Source: JBFHNV01 sp965365655
GTDB lineage: Bacteria > Pseudomonadota > Gammaproteobacteria > HK1
Assembly (NCBI GenBank): GCA_965365655.1
Contig: CBDUCN010000329.1
Span: 1 to 5,686, forward strand
DNA length: 5,686 nucleotides
Reading direction: 5' to 3'
In this document: positions 5,322 through 5,686 of the stretch, in pieces
Numbering within the stretch: the first letter of the stretch is position 1
Layout: each line of letters opens with the position of its first letter
Notes under the pieces: generated by a model
Seen by the model: the letters and a program-made list of their open reading frames with translations, nothing else
Databases searched by the model: none
Told to the model about the DNA's origin: nothing
Position numbers and translations under genes: made by a program

Positions 5322-5686
5322 ATGAAAATAGGTGCACCGAAGGAGATCGCACCGGGCGAAGCGCGGGTGGCGCTGACGCCCGACAGCGCCGGGCGGCTGC
5401 AGAAGCTGGGCTACACCTGCGTGATCGAGGCGGGCGCCGGGCTCGCCGCGTCCATTCCCGATGCGGCCTACGAGGCGGCCGGCGTCGAGGTGGTGCAGAC
5501 GGCGGCGGAACTCTGGTCCACGGCCGACGTCGTCGTGAAGGTGCGCGAGCCCACCGTCGACGAGGTGGACGCCGCGCCCGACGGCAAGACGCTGATCGCG
5601 TTCATCTGGCCCGCGGCGAACGAGGAGCTGCTCGCGCGCATGAACGCGAAGCGCATGACCGTGCTCGCGATGGACATGGTGCCGCG
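5322..5686 (+). CDS. pntA: NAD(P) transhydrogenase subunit alpha, 3' end missing
   Basis: PntA forms the NAD(H)-binding domain I of the proton-translocating transhydrogenase, which uses the proton gradient to reduce NADP+ with NADH at the inner membrane. The visible 121 residues are the start of the alanine dehydrogenase/PNT N-terminal domain: MKIGAPKE (1-8), GEARVALTP (12-20) with the conserved Arg15, VIEAGAGLAASIPDAAY (34-50), VVVKVREP (70-77) with Lys73, FIWPAANEEL (94-103) and TVLAMDMVP (113-121). The FIWPA and AMDxVPR blocks match E. coli PntA rather than alanine dehydrogenase. The gene leaves the window before the NAD-binding Rossmann part, so I cannot tell whether it is the long E. coli form or the split PntAA/PntAB form. 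pntB would be expected further right. Translation starts at ATG 5322 behind a GAGGT site, after a long structured leader. Confidence 0.92.
   Translation, partial: MKIGAPKEIAPGEARVALTPDSAGRLQKLGYTCVIEAGAGLAASIPDAAYEAAGVEVVQTAAELWSTADVVVKVREPTVDEVDAAPDGKTLIAFIWPAANEELLARMNAKRMTVLAMDMVP

Noticed and set aside
5140..5325. 61-codon frame whose stop overlaps the pntA ATG
   Set aside because: No ribosome site, no recognisable sequence; the ATGA overlap appears accidental.

Overview
The window is GC-rich chromosomal DNA (well over 65% G+C by eye) with compact housekeeping and accessory genes. The gene set is MiaE, a long-form (416-residue) IspG, a FimV N-terminal domain, NrtR and an E. coli-like PntA start. 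It points to a high-GC beta- or gammaproteobacterium. I cannot name the genus, and I see no sign of phage, transposon, CRISPR or recent transfer.

Layout, left to right. (1) 1-514, minus strand: most of a Nudix-related NAD regulator (NrtR), cut by the left edge inside its winged-helix domain. (2) 533-581: its control region, a sigma70-like promoter overlapped by two tandem palindromes AGTGT-N7-ACACT, the best-supported regulatory structure here. (3) 607-1191, minus: miaE, a di-iron tRNA hydroxylase. (4) 1192-1330: a divergent intergenic region with weak promoter candidates and a strong GC hairpin. (5) 1331-2581, plus: ispG of the MEP isoprenoid pathway. (6) 2578-3024, plus: a 148-residue secreted protein made only of a FimV-type N-terminal domain, overlapping the ispG stop by 4 nt. 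(7) 3056-3556, minus: an IalB-family periplasmic protein, convergent with gene 6. (8) 3767-4960, plus: a cytosolic alkaline-phosphatase-superfamily phosphodiesterase. (9) 4961-5321: a 361-nt non-coding stretch with a candidate promoter and several inverted repeats. (10) 5322 to the right edge, plus: the start of pntA, the NAD(P) transhydrogenase alpha subunit.

How they may work together. Two genes concern pyridine nucleotides: nrtR senses NAD status and pntA interconverts the NADH and NADPH pools. They are far apart, on opposite strands, and I see no NrtR-like site upstream of pntA, so a regulatory link is only a possibility. ispG and the FimV-like gene look like one transcript with translational coupling. 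The remaining genes look independently transcribed. The most unusual items are the double NrtR-type operator laid over a promoter, the stand-alone FimV N-terminal domain coupled to ispG, and the hairpin-rich pntA leader. None of these amounts to a clearly new system.
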